From the NCBI GenBank assembly GCA_964466035.1, contig CAYXLR010000003.1, positions 62,001 to 126,000 of the forward strand: DNA of 64,000 nucleotides, read 5' to 3'. The notes under the pieces are model-generated. The model searched no databases and was not told the DNA's origin. It saw nothing but the letters and a program-made list of their open reading frames with translations. This stretch comes from JANQEA01 sp964466035. Lineage in GTDB: Bacteria; Bipolaricaulota; Bipolaricaulia; UBA7950; UBA9294. A program made the translations under genes and the position numbers. Positions 7,315 to 15,975 of this stretch are shown here, in pieces. The number at the start of each line of letters is the position of its first letter. Position 1 is the first letter of the stretch.

Positions 7315-7983
7315 ATGCGCGCGCATCGTTTCCGGCTCATCGGGCTCCTCCTGATCCTCGCCTTCGTCGGCATCGGGACCTGTCTCCTGTCCGGATGCGG
7401 CGACGCTGCATCCGGCCGCGTCCTCGTCGTGCTCGACGCCGGCCACGGCGGCCGGGATCCGGGCGCCGTCTGTGACGGCGTGAAAGAGGCCGACGTCAAT
7501 CTCGCGATCACGGAACGCGTCGCGTCCCTGATCGAGGCCGACGACCGGCTCGACGTCGAGAGAACGCGAACGCTCGACATCTACCTAACGCTGGAGGATC
7601 GGATCGCCGTCGCCAACGACGCGAGCGCGACGCTCTATCTCTCGATCCAGAGCAACGCGTGCGAGTATCCCGACGCCGCGGGCGTCGTGACGCTGGTCTC
7701 CGACACGCTCGAGGCCGGGGCCCCGAGCTGGCAGTTCGCCGAGATCCTGCAGGACGCGGTGACCGACGCGACCGGCGCGCGCGACCGGGGCGTCCGCGCG
7801 CAGGACCTGTATCTCCATCGCGCCGAGATGCCGGCCGCCCTGATCGAGGTCGGCTTCCTGACCAACGACGGAGAGCGGACGCAGCTCGCCGATCCCGACT
7901 ACCAGCAGACGATCGCGCAGGGGATCTACGAAGGGATCGTCGCCTACCTCGAGTACGCCGACCTGTCGTTCGCTGAGCCCTAG
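7315..7983 (+). CDS. N-acetylmuramoyl-L-alanine amidase (Amidase_3) lipoprotein with altered Zn ligand
   Basis: This 222-aa protein has a lipoprotein signal peptide (hydrophobic residues 8-24, lipobox LSGC with Cys28) and an Amidase_3 domain that would cut between MurNAc and the stem peptide. DAGHGGRDPGA supplies His44, VKEADVNL supplies Glu58, and ALIEVGFLTN supplies the catalytic Glu178. The third zinc ligand, normally His in S-I-H-x-N, is Gln112 here (LSIQSNA; codon CAG at 7648). The enzyme may be impaired, or may be regulatory as in other degenerate amidases. A -10-like CATACT sits six bases before the ATG and there is no ribosome binding site, so translation may be leaderless. Confidence 0.85.
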   Translation: MRAHRFRLIGLLLILAFVGIGTCLLSGCGDAASGRVLVVLDAGHGGRDPGAVCDGVKEADVNLAITERVASLIEADDRLDVERTRTLDIYLTLEDRIAVANDASATLYLSIQSNACEYPDAAGVVTLVSDTLEAGAPSWQFAEILQDAVTDATGARDRGVRAQDLYLHRAEMPAALIEVGFLTNDGERTQLADPDYQQTIAQGIYEGIVAYLEYADLSFAEP

Positions 7984-8046
7984 CCGCCCGACTGCAAACC
8001 CTCCTCTACCGCGAGGAGTCGGGGGTGAAAGACTATACCTCCGCCG

Positions 8047-8085
8047 TTCTCTGCGCTCCTCCGCGCCCTCTGCGCTTGAGCTTGT
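8047..8085. repeat. CTCTGCG-type dispersed repeat downstream of tyrS
   Basis: TTCTCTGCGCTCCTCCGCGC followed by CCTCTGCGCTTGAGCTTG, a member of the repeat family described at 59441. Together with the tyrS tail it forms a direct repeat of 7131-7215, so the amidase gene lies between two related segments. Confidence 0.6.
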
Positions 8086-8095
8086 GGTGTTTTTT

Positions 8096-9304
8096 CTAGA
8101 CCAGCTCGACGAACGACCGCTTGCCGACCTGGACGAGGACCGGCGGGTCGAACGGCACGTCGAGGTCCTGGGAGTCGACCTTCTCTTCGTTGACCTGGAC
8201 GCCGCCTTGCTGGATCAGCCGCTTCGCCTCGCCGCGGCTCGTCACCAGGCCGGACGCCTGGAGGAGATCGATGATCCAGACCGTCCCGTCGCCCTTGAGG
8301 AGCGAGCGGTCGAGCTCGACCTGCGGAACGTCCGTCGGCCGCTCGTGGTGAACGTGGATCCGATCGAACTCATTCTCTGCTAACCCCGCTGCATCGGGGC
8401 TGTGATACATCGCAACGATCTCCCGCGCGAGGCGCCGCTTCGCGTCCCGTGGTGCGTCCGCGATCGACCGCTCCAGATCCTCGTCGAACTCGGCGTCGGT
8501 CAGCCAGTCGAAGTACGGACGGATCAGAGCGTCCGGGATCGAGAGAAGCTTTCCGTAGATTTCGTTCGGCTCCTCGCTGATCCCGACGTAGTTCCCGGTC
8601 GTCTGGCTCATCGCCCGTTCTCCGTCGAGGCCGATCAGCAGCGGAACGGTCATCACGACCTGCGGCTCTTGCCCGTACTCCCGCTGGATGTCGCGGCCGA
8701 CGAGCAGGTTGAACAGCTGGTCGGAGCCTCCGAGCTCGACGTCGGCCTCGATCGCCACCGAGTCGTACGCCTGCGCCAGCGGGTAGAGGAACTCGAGGAC
8801 GGAGATCGGCTGCCCGTCCGCGTACCGAACGGAGAAGTCGTCGCGCTCGAGCATCCGAGCAACGGTGTACTTCGCCGTCAGGTGGACCACGTCGGCGAAC
8901 GACAGCTTTCCCAGCCACTCGGAGTTGTAGCGGAACTCAGTCCGGTCCGGATCGAGGATCATGAACACCTGGTCCCGGTACGTCTCCATGTTCCGCTCGA
9001 TCTCCTCGGCGGTCATCAGCGCCCGAGTCGACGACTGGCCGGACGGGTCTCCGATTCTCCTCGTGAAGTCGCCGACGACGAGGACGCCGACGTGGCCGAG
9101 GTCCTGGAACTGCCGCATCTTCCGCAGCGGGACGGAGTGGCCGAGGGTCAGGTGCGGGGCGGAGGGGTCGATCCCAAGCTTGATCCGAAGCGGCTTTCCG
9201 GTCTCCTCCGATCGGCGCAGCTTGCCGATCAGGCCCTCCCGCGGAATCAGATGTTCGGTCCCGTGCGCCAGATCGTCTGCCAGCGAGGCGAAGCGATCGC
9301 TCAT
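8096..9304 (-). CDS. tyrS: Tyrosyl-tRNA synthetase, with degenerate KMSKS
   Basis: This 402-aa class I synthetase attaches tyrosine to tRNA-Tyr. It has the Rossmann core with the HIGH-type motif PSAPHLTLGHSVPL (around residues 48-61), the tyrosine-binding ELGGSDQLFNL, and a C-terminal S4 domain (around residues 340-400). The KMSKS loop reads RAMSQTTGN, so both lysines that normally stabilise the transition state are absent. The start ATG overlaps the gyrA stop (ATGA), so the two genes are co-transcribed. With a relic of another tyrS nearby, it is open whether this copy is the main enzyme. Confidence 0.93.
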   Translation of the reverse strand: MSDRFASLADDLAHGTEHLIPREGLIGKLRRSEETGKPLRIKLGIDPSAPHLTLGHSVPLRKMRQFQDLGHVGVLVVGDFTRRIGDPSGQSSTRALMTAEEIERNMETYRDQVFMILDPDRTEFRYNSEWLGKLSFADVVHLTAKYTVARMLERDDFSVRYADGQPISVLEFLYPLAQAYDSVAIEADVELGGSDQLFNLLVGRDIQREYGQEPQVVMTVPLLIGLDGERAMSQTTGNYVGISEEPNEIYGKLLSIPDALIRPYFDWLTDAEFDEDLERSIADAPRDAKRRLAREIVAMYHSPDAAGLAENEFDRIHVHHERPTDVPQVELDRSLLKGDGTVWIIDLLQASGLVTSRGEAKRLIQQGGVQVNEEKVDSQDLDVPFDPPVLVQVGKRSFVELV

Positions 9305-11706
9305 GTCGTCCTGACGACGGAGACGATCCGATCGTCCTCCTCCAGCTGAACCAGCCGGACGCCGCGCGCGTACCGCCGGTAGACGTTGATGTCGCCGGCG
9401 AGGATCCGGATGACGTGCTGCTCGGTCGTGATGATCAGCTCGTCCTGATCGGAGACGACGCCGACCGAAACAAGGTCGCCGGACTCGGCGTCGAGCTTGA
9501 TTCCTTGCACGCCCTTCCCGCCGCGTCCTTGAAGCGGGAAGTCGTCGAGCGAGACGCGCTTTCCGTAGCCGCGCTCCGTGACCATCAGAATCTTTTTGTC
9601 CATCGTGATGTCGCGGCCGAGGCAGGCCATCCCGATGACCGCGTCGCCCTCGTCGAGGCGGATTCCGATCACGCCGCGCGACGGCCGCTTCGTCAATCGG
9701 ACGTCCGATTCGCGGAAGCGGATCGTCTGCCCGTTGAGCGTCGCGAGGACGATGTCGCCGCCGCCCTCGGTCACCGCCACCCAGACAAGCCGATCGTCCT
9801 CGTCGGCGTTGATCGCGTTGATCCCCGTGATGTGCACGTTCGAGTAGTTCGCCAGCCGGTTCTTGTTGACGATCCCGTTCGCCGTGGACATCACGATCAG
9901 CTCCTCCTCGACGTCGTCGAAGCTGCGCACCGGCACGATCGCTCGAACGACCTCCTCCTGCTCGAGCGGGACGAAGCTTCGCAGGTTCTTGCCGGCCGCG
10001 TCGCGATTCATCGACGGGAGCTTGTACCCCTGGGTCCGGTAGACCTTCCGCTGGTCGGAGAAGAAGAGGAGCTGGTCGCGCGCGTTGACGAGGCTGCACA
10101 GGAGGACGTAATCGTCCTCCTTCGTCCGCTGGCCGATGACCCCCTTCCCGCCGCGTCCCTGGCTCCGGAAGTCGATCGCCCGCGGCGCGTTGACGTAGCC
10201 GCGGTTCGTCACCGTCACCATCAGGTCGTAGTCGGGGATCAGCTCGTTGAAATCGACGTCGCCGTTTTCGTCGGTGATCACCGTCCGACGGGCGTCGGTG
10301 TGCCGGTCGGCGATCTCCTGGAGTTCGCGCACGATCGTCCCGTCGAGCACGACGTCGCTGCCGAGGATCTCCTCGTAGCTGGCGATCGCCTTCAGCTTCT
10401 CGTCGTACTCGGCGTCGATCTTCTCCCCTTCGAGGGCGGTCAACTGCGACAGTCGCATCCGGAGGATCGCCTCGACCTGTTCGTCGGACAGGGCCAGTTC
10501 CCCCTGGAGCGTCCTCTGCGCCATCGCGGTGTCCTTCGAGCCGCGGATGATCTCGATGACCCGTTCGATGTTGTCGAGCGCGGTCCGATATCCCGCGAGG
10601 ATGTGGGCCCGCTTGCGCGCGGCGTCGAGCCGATGCTCGGTCCGGCGGCGGACGACCTCGCGACGGAAGTCGATGAAGCAGTTGAGGATCTCCTTGAGCG
10701 AGAGCGTCCGCGGATTCCCGTCGATGATGACGAGAAAGACCGCGGCGAACGTCCGCTCGAGCGGCGTGTACTTGTACAACTGGTTCAGGACCACGTTCGG
10801 GTTCGCCGAGCGCTTCATCTCGATGACGATCCGCAGTCCTTCGCGGTCCGACTCGTCGCGGAGATCGGAGATCCCGTCGATCTGACCCTCTCGAACCTTG
10901 TTGGCGATCGACTCGACGATCGTCGACTTGCGGACGAGATACGGGATCTCGGTGATCACGATCCGGTCGTCGTCGATCGCCGCTCGGGCCCGAACGGTCA
11001 TCTTTCCGTGGCCGGTCCGGTACATCTCCTCGATTCCGTCGCGCCCCATGACGAGTCCGCCGGTGGGGAAATCCGGCCCCGGGATGTGCCTCATCAACTC
11101 CTTGACCGTCATCATCGGGTTGTCCATCAGGGCGATCACGCCGTCGATCAGCTCCCCGAGGTGGTGGGGCGGAATCTGCGTCGTCATCCCGACCGAGATC
11201 CCCCACGCGCCGTTCATCAGCAGGTTGGGCACCTTGGCCGGCAGGACGACCGGCTCTTCGAGCGAGTCGTCGAAGTTCGGGACCCAATCGACGGTCCCTT
11301 CTTCCAGCTCATCGAGGAACTCCATCGCGATCGGGGCGAGCCGCGCCTCGGTGTATCGCGTCGCCGCCGCCGGATCTCCGTCGATCGAGCCGAAGTTCCC
11401 CTGACCGTCGACGAGGGGATACCGGTAAGAGAACGGCTGCGCCATGTTAACCATGGTGTCGTAGATCGCGAGATCCCCGTGCGGATGGTACTTTCCCATC
11501 ACCTCGCCGACGACGCGTGCCGATTTCCGATGCGGCTTTCCGGGGGTGACGCCGAGCTCGCGCATCCCGTACAGGATTCGCTTTTGAACCGGTTTCAGCC
11601 CGTCGCGGACGTCCGGGATGGCGCGACCGCGGATGACGCTCATCGCGTAGTTGATGTACGACTGCTCCATCTCGTCTTCGATGAACGTTCGCTCGATCCG
11701 TTCCAT
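9301..11706 (-). CDS. gyrA: DNA gyrase subunit A
   Basis: This 801-aa type IIA topoisomerase subunit cuts and rejoins DNA, partnered by GyrB (not in the window). The catalytic tyrosine is Tyr118 in AAATRYTEARL. The C-terminal beta-pinwheel repeats include QGRGGKG twice (a GyrA-box form), which favours GyrA over ParC. In the quinolone pocket HPHGDLAIYD, the residue equal to E. coli Ser83 is Leu79, while Asp87 is kept (Asp83). ATG 11706 follows a GAGGGGGTGGGG purine run; a GTG five codons upstream lies inside that run and is unlikely. The gene is driven by the promoter at 11737-11765. Confidence 0.95.
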   Translation of the reverse strand: MERIERTFIEDEMEQSYINYAMSVIRGRAIPDVRDGLKPVQKRILYGMRELGVTPGKPHRKSARVVGEVMGKYHPHGDLAIYDTMVNMAQPFSYRYPLVDGQGNFGSIDGDPAAATRYTEARLAPIAMEFLDELEEGTVDWVPNFDDSLEEPVVLPAKVPNLLMNGAWGISVGMTTQIPPHHLGELIDGVIALMDNPMMTVKELMRHIPGPDFPTGGLVMGRDGIEEMYRTGHGKMTVRARAAIDDDRIVITEIPYLVRKSTIVESIANKVREGQIDGISDLRDESDREGLRIVIEMKRSANPNVVLNQLYKYTPLERTFAAVFLVIIDGNPRTLSLKEILNCFIDFRREVVRRRTEHRLDAARKRAHILAGYRTALDNIERVIEIIRGSKDTAMAQRTLQGELALSDEQVEAILRMRLSQLTALEGEKIDAEYDEKLKAIASYEEILGSDVVLDGTIVRELQEIADRHTDARRTVITDENGDVDFNELIPDYDLMVTVTNRGYVNAPRAIDFRSQGRGGKGVIGQRTKEDDYVLLCSLVNARDQLLFFSDQRKVYRTQGYKLPSMNRDAAGKNLRSFVPLEQEEVVRAIVPVRSFDDVEEELIVMSTANGIVNKNRLANYSNVHITGINAINADEDDRLVWVAVTEGGGDIVLATLNGQTIRFRESDVRLTKRPSRGVIGIRLDEGDAVIGMACLGRDITMDKKILMVTERGYGKRVSLDDFPLQGRGGKGVQGIKLDAESGDLVSVGVVSDQDELIITTEQHVIRILAGDINVYRRYARGVRLVQLEEDDRIVSVVRTT

Positions 11707-11736
11707 GCCCCACCCCCTCACTCAGACGAACACCAT

Positions 11737-11765
11737 AGGATACCGAAACTCCTGTCCCCAAGCAA
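11737..11765 (-). promoter_or_regulatory. gyrA promoter
   Basis: On the minus strand, TTGCTT (11765-11760), 17 bases, TATCCT (11742-11737). The predicted start of transcription is about 25 bases before the gyrA ATG. Confidence 0.6.
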
Positions 11766-11798
11766 GTTTAGCGGCGTTCCGCCGACCCCAAAGAAGAA

Positions 11799-11821
11799 CC
11801 CTCGCTCTCGACGAGCGAGGG
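11799..11821 (-). terminator. Intrinsic terminator of the first Opp operon
   Basis: Perfect 9-bp stem CCCTCGCTC / GAGCGAGGG with a 5-base loop. Read on the minus strand it is followed by TTCTTCTTT, and it lies 24 bases beyond the permease stop. Confidence 0.75.
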
Positions 11822-11844
11822 TCGATGTGTGCGCGTGCCTCGGG

Positions 11845-13008
11845 CTAGATGATCGAGTACGGATCGACCGCGTCTCGCACCGCGTCGCCCATGAAGTTGA
11901 ACGCCAGCACCGAGATCACGATGAAGACCCCGGGGATCAGGATCCACGGGTGCTGCTCGATCGCGCCGATGTTCGTCGCGGCATTGAGAAGGGCCCCCCA
12001 GCTGGTCATCGGCTCCTGAATCCCGTAGCCGAGGAAGCTGAGCGCCGCCTCGGTCAGCATCATCGCCGGGATCGTCAGTGTGGCGTTGACGATCAGGTAG
12101 CTCGTCACGTTGGGGATGATGTGCCGGAGGATGACGCGCAGGTCCTGTGCTCCGGCGGCCCGCGCGGCGGTGACGAAGTCCATCTCTCGGATGGCGAGGA
12201 CCTGCCCGCGGATGACGCGCGCCGTTCCTCCCCATCCAGTAATCGCCAAGGCGACGATCATCCCCATGAAGACCATCCCCGCCGACAGGCCGAACCCCCG
12301 AAGGGCCGCGCCCATCGCCATCAGGATCGGCAGGGCGGGGATCGCGAGCATCACCTCGCATGCCCGTTGGATGAACATGTCGACGCCGCCGCCGTAGTAC
12401 CCGGACAGACCGCCCAGGACGATCGCAATCGGCAGGACGCAGAGGATCACCAACGGTCCGACGGAGAGCGAGACCCAGCTCCCCACGAGGCAGCGGGTGA
12501 ACAGGTCTCGGCCGAGTCCGTCCGTCCCCAACGCGAAGACCTCCGCCGCGGAGCCGTCCTCCGCGACCGCGCCGAACAGGTGGACGTTCGTCGGAATGAG
12601 CCCGAACAACTGGTACTCCGCCTCGCCGCGGACGAAGAACCGGATGTAGTACTTCGTGCTCGTGTCCTCGACGTACGTCGTCTGGTACGTCGCCCGGTCG
12701 AGCGTCCTCTCGGTCTTGTAGACGAACGGCCGCGACAGCGAACCGTTCTCGTCGCGGAAGTGAACCGTCGACGGCGGCGAGTACGGATAGGCGCGGTACT
12801 GCTTCCCGTAGTGATACGGGGCGACGAACTCGGCGAACACCGCCAGAAGAACGAAGATCAGGACGACCACCGTGCCGACGTTCCCGACGCGGTGGCGCTT
12901 GAACGCGCGCCAGATCATCTCCCCCTGCGAGCGACTGACGAACTCCTTCGGGGCGCCGTCGACCGGGATCGGTTCGGTCTCCTTCTTTCGTCGTAGCCAT
13001 CGTGCCAT
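11845..13008 (-). CDS. Opp/Dpp-type ABC transporter permease (OppC-like)
   Basis: This 387-aa inner-membrane permease has one N-terminal helix (around residues 42-65), a large extracytoplasmic insert to about residue 165, then a five-helix core with the EAA-type loop contacting the ATPase (ARAAGAQDLRVILRHIIPN). The long insert between the first two helices makes it larger than the usual 280-300 aa OppC. It pairs with the upstream OppB-like permease and the binding protein at 14125. No ATP-binding subunits are encoded in this operon, so these must be supplied from elsewhere. Substrate (peptide or oligosaccharide) cannot be read from the permease. Confidence 0.9.
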   Translation of the reverse strand: MARWLRRKKETEPIPVDGAPKEFVSRSQGEMIWRAFKRHRVGNVGTVVVLIFVLLAVFAEFVAPYHYGKQYRAYPYSPPSTVHFRDENGSLSRPFVYKTERTLDRATYQTTYVEDTSTKYYIRFFVRGEAEYQLFGLIPTNVHLFGAVAEDGSAAEVFALGTDGLGRDLFTRCLVGSWVSLSVGPLVILCVLPIAIVLGGLSGYYGGGVDMFIQRACEVMLAIPALPILMAMGAALRGFGLSAGMVFMGMIVALAITGWGGTARVIRGQVLAIREMDFVTAARAAGAQDLRVILRHIIPNVTSYLIVNATLTIPAMMLTEAALSFLGYGIQEPMTSWGALLNAATNIGAIEQHPWILIPGVFIVISVLAFNFMGDAVRDAVDPYSII

Positions 13009-13040
13009 CTTGGTCCCTCGATCTCCTTATGTTTGCCCGC

Positions 13041-14030
13041 TCAGTTGTAGCGGATCCTCGGATCGACCCACGCGAGCAGGAAGTCCGCGATCAGGTTCCC
13101 GATCAACAGGAACAGGCTGAAGAAGAGCAGCGCCCCCATGATCACCGGGTTGTCCTGCCTCTGGAGCGCACTGAAGAACGCGCGGCCGACCGTCGGGAGG
13201 TTGAGCACGATCGCCGTGATGACCGAACCGCCCACCAATGTCGGGAGGGTCAACCCGAGGACCGTGACGAGCGGGTTGATCGCGTTACGGACCGCGTGCT
13301 TGTAGATCACCACGCGTTCCGTGAGCCCCTTCGACCGAGCCGTCTGTACGTACGGAAGCTGCAGCGTGTCGAGAAGGTTCCCGCGCATCAGGCGGATCAG
13401 GCCGGCCATCCCGCCGGTCCCCAGGACGAGCCACGCCGGCCACAGGTGCCAGAGGTAGTTGCAGAACTTCGCCCAGGACATCGACGCGTCGTAGAAGCGG
13501 CCGTCGAGGAGACCGCCGACTCCCAGCCCGTGGTCACCGACCCTGAACACCACGACGAGCAGCCACAACAAGACCAGCGCGAAGAAGAAGTTCGGAATCG
13601 ACAGTCCCAAGAACCCCAAGAACGTCACCACGTGATCGCTCGGTTTGTATTGATGCGTCGCGGAGTAAATCCCGATGGGGATCGCGAGGAGCCACGTCAA
13701 GACCAGCGTCGTCGACGCCAGGATGATCGTCCACAGGAGTCGGTTCCCGAAGAAGAGCGTCTTGAACACGCCCATCCGCGTGTCGAAAGACTTGCCGAAG
13801 TCGCCGCGAACGACGTTCTTCAGCCAGAACCAATACTGAATGATAAACGGTCGATCCAAGCCGTACCGCGCCACTTGGGCCCGGAACGTCTCCTCGGTGA
13901 TCTGCGGGTTGAGACGGGCCGTCGTCATGTAGTCGCCCGGCATGAGATGAATCAGGGAGAACGAGATCAGCGAGACGATCAGCAACAGGGGGATCATGTA
14001 CAGCGTCCGCCGGAGGATGTATGTCAGCAT
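13041..14030 (-). CDS. Opp/Dpp-type ABC transporter permease (OppB-like)
   Basis: This 329-aa permease has six predicted helices. The N-terminus MLTYILRRTLYMIPLLLIVS and the EAA loop TARSKGLTERVVIYKHAVRN are typical of OppB. It forms the membrane channel with the OppC-like protein 32 bases downstream. It is separated from the binding-protein gene by a strong stem-loop (14071-14108), which could lower its expression relative to the binding protein. Confidence 0.92.
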   Translation of the reverse strand: MLTYILRRTLYMIPLLLIVSLISFSLIHLMPGDYMTTARLNPQITEETFRAQVARYGLDRPFIIQYWFWLKNVVRGDFGKSFDTRMGVFKTLFFGNRLLWTIILASTTLVLTWLLAIPIGIYSATHQYKPSDHVVTFLGFLGLSIPNFFFALVLLWLLVVVFRVGDHGLGVGGLLDGRFYDASMSWAKFCNYLWHLWPAWLVLGTGGMAGLIRLMRGNLLDTLQLPYVQTARSKGLTERVVIYKHAVRNAINPLVTVLGLTLPTLVGGSVITAIVLNLPTVGRAFFSALQRQDNPVIMGALLFFSLFLLIGNLIADFLLAWVDPRIRYN

Positions 14031-14070
14031 CTGTCTACCTTCCGATTGACAACGAGCGCGGGATAAAGAC

Positions 14071-14108
14071 GGGGTGCGGCGCGAGGCGAAGCCCCGCGCC
14101 GCATCCCC
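14071..14108 (-). terminator. Stem-loop between the binding-protein and permease genes
   Basis: GGGGTGCGGCGCG pairs with CGCGCCGCATCCCC (one bulged A), with an inner GGC-GAA-GCC. There is no long U run, so it is better read as an mRNA-stabilising or attenuating element after the highly expressed binding protein. A similar stem sits at the same place in the second Opp operon (40363-40394). Confidence 0.6.
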
Positions 14109-14124
14109 AATGCTCGCTTCCTGG

Positions 14125-15948
14125 TTAGATTCTCCTGTCGAAGCAGAGCTCCGTCAGCAGCCCGTTGTTCCCACCGGGGGTCGAGATCGGGCTCGCAGCC
14201 TGAGCGTTCCCGACGTAGTTGTAGTGCGCGTACTGGAAGGTCCGCAGCACCGTGTACACGTACCCCAGCTGGTGCGCCAAGAGCTGCTGGTACTCCTTGT
14301 AGTACTCGAACGCCTCGTCCAGGTCGAACGTGTTCGCACCCAGACCGAGTAGCTCGTCGATCCGCAGATCGACCTCGTCCGGGTCCTCGCACGCCGAGTA
14401 TCGATAGGCGTGCAGGGAGCCGCACGAGTTGTAGACGTTCGAACCGCTGTTCGGCTCGTCTCCACCGGTCAGACCAAGGTAGATCAGGTCTCCGGTCGAA
14501 GAGAACAGCTGACCGACCAGCGTGTTGAAGTCGACGACCTGGAAGTTGCAGTTCAGGTCCACCGCGCGGAAGTCGTCCTGAAGGATCAGGCAGTATCCGA
14601 CGCGGAGGGTGTTGTCGTTGGTGTTGAGCTCGATCGTGAGCGGGGCTCCGCTCGGGAGATCCCGCCAGCCGTCGCCGTCTGCATCGACGACACCGAGGTC
14701 GTCGAGCTTGCTCGCCGCCAGCGCCGGGTCGTACTCGAAGATGACCGCGTCGGTCTCGGTGATGGGGCCACCGTAGTAGTCACGGCCGGCGTAGAACGGG
14801 GACGGAACGGACAGCGGGCCCCACTGCGGGGCACCGAGGCCGTTGAGGACGTTCTGGATCATCGTGTCCTTGTCGATCAGGTGCGCCAGCGCCTCGCGGA
14901 ACTCGACGGTTCGGTACAGCTCACGCTTTTCGTCGTCGGTACCGTCCGCCAGCCCGACGTCCTGGTTGATCAGGAACCAGGTCGTCCCGTAGGTCGCTAG
15001 GTCGGTGATCATGACCGAGAAGTCCTTGCTCGCCGACTCGGGGAGGAGGATCGGAATGTCCTCCGGACGGAGCCCGTAGACGTCGACCTCACCGTTGCGG
15101 AACTTCAGCATCGAGACGTCTTGGTTCGCCACGATGTGGGAGACGATCTTGTCGTAGTACGGGAGCTGCGTCCCCGCCGGGTCGTACCCGTAGTAGTAGG
15201 GGTTGCGCTCCATCGTCACGCTGACGTTCACTTGGTAGTCGGTGACGATCCACGGACCGTTCCCGACCAGCTCGTCAAGCGGCGTCTCCAGCGTCCACGT
15301 CTCGTTGAACGTTCCGGCCGGAACGTCCGGGTTGAGCTTGTGGACGTACTGCGCCAGCTTGTGCTTCGGCATGATGTTGACGCCGATCGAGTTGAGGATC
15401 GGGCGGAAGATCGTCGACAGCGTGAACGTCACGGTGTAGTCGTCGACCTTCTCGCAGATCGGGTAGGTCCCGTCCGGAAGAAGCTGTCCGTCGCGAGAGT
15501 TACAGTCGACGTCCTCGTTCAGAACAACGTCGTTGTACGTGAAGAGAACGTCATCGGCCGTGAGCGGCGTCCCGTCGGACCACTTGATCCCCTCGCGAAG
15601 GTGGAAGGTGAGGACCAGACCGTCCTCGGAGATCTCGTAGCTCTTGGCAAAGTCGGGCACGATCGCACCGGTGATGTGGTCAAGCGCGACCAGACCCTTG
15701 TGCATCCGGTACGTGAACCACGTGGTGCTCGTCTCGTGAGCCGTGTGGTTGTTCCACGCTTTCGGATCCTCGATGTTGGCGATGTTGAGCGTACCGCCCT
15801 GGACACCGAGCTCCAGGTCCGCGTAGGCCGTCCCATCGACGCCGATTGGAATGACGTGGGCATCCGCCGGCATCGCGTCGTAGCCCTGTCCGAAGACAGC
15901 GAGCGACGAGACGAGAAGCAGGCCTGCCAGAATCAGCACATTCTTCAT
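14125..15948 (-). CDS. Extracellular solute-binding protein, family 5 (Opp/Dpp type)
   Basis: This 607-aa secreted or periplasmic binding protein captures the substrate for the OppBC-like permeases. The signal peptide MKNVLILAGLLLVSSLAVFG has an Ala-Val-Phe-Gly cleavage region and no lipobox Cys. The SBP_bac_5 signature is seen around residues 100-135 (LREGIKWSDGTPLTADDVLF). The mature part contains several Asp-rich loops (DADGDGWRDL) that look like a calcium-type site. Family 5 proteins bind peptides in most bacteria but oligosaccharides in Thermotoga-like organisms, so the ligand is open. Confidence 0.92.
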   Translation of the reverse strand: MKNVLILAGLLLVSSLAVFGQGYDAMPADAHVIPIGVDGTAYADLELGVQGGTLNIANIEDPKAWNNHTAHETSTTWFTYRMHKGLVALDHITGAIVPDFAKSYEISEDGLVLTFHLREGIKWSDGTPLTADDVLFTYNDVVLNEDVDCNSRDGQLLPDGTYPICEKVDDYTVTFTLSTIFRPILNSIGVNIMPKHKLAQYVHKLNPDVPAGTFNETWTLETPLDELVGNGPWIVTDYQVNVSVTMERNPYYYGYDPAGTQLPYYDKIVSHIVANQDVSMLKFRNGEVDVYGLRPEDIPILLPESASKDFSVMITDLATYGTTWFLINQDVGLADGTDDEKRELYRTVEFREALAHLIDKDTMIQNVLNGLGAPQWGPLSVPSPFYAGRDYYGGPITETDAVIFEYDPALAASKLDDLGVVDADGDGWRDLPSGAPLTIELNTNDNTLRVGYCLILQDDFRAVDLNCNFQVVDFNTLVGQLFSSTGDLIYLGLTGGDEPNSGSNVYNSCGSLHAYRYSACEDPDEVDLRIDELLGLGANTFDLDEAFEYYKEYQQLLAHQLGYVYTVLRTFQYAHYNYVGNAQAASPISTPGGNNGLLTELCFDRRI

Positions 15949-15975
15949 TGAGAACCTCCTTCGTTCCCGCCTATC

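Noticed and set aside
9415..12996. A very long open frame opposite gyrA and oppC
   Set aside because: It is an antisense shadow caused by high GC and strand codon bias; the product is low-complexity Asp/Arg/Val-rich with no domain, while gyrA and oppC on the other strand are certain.
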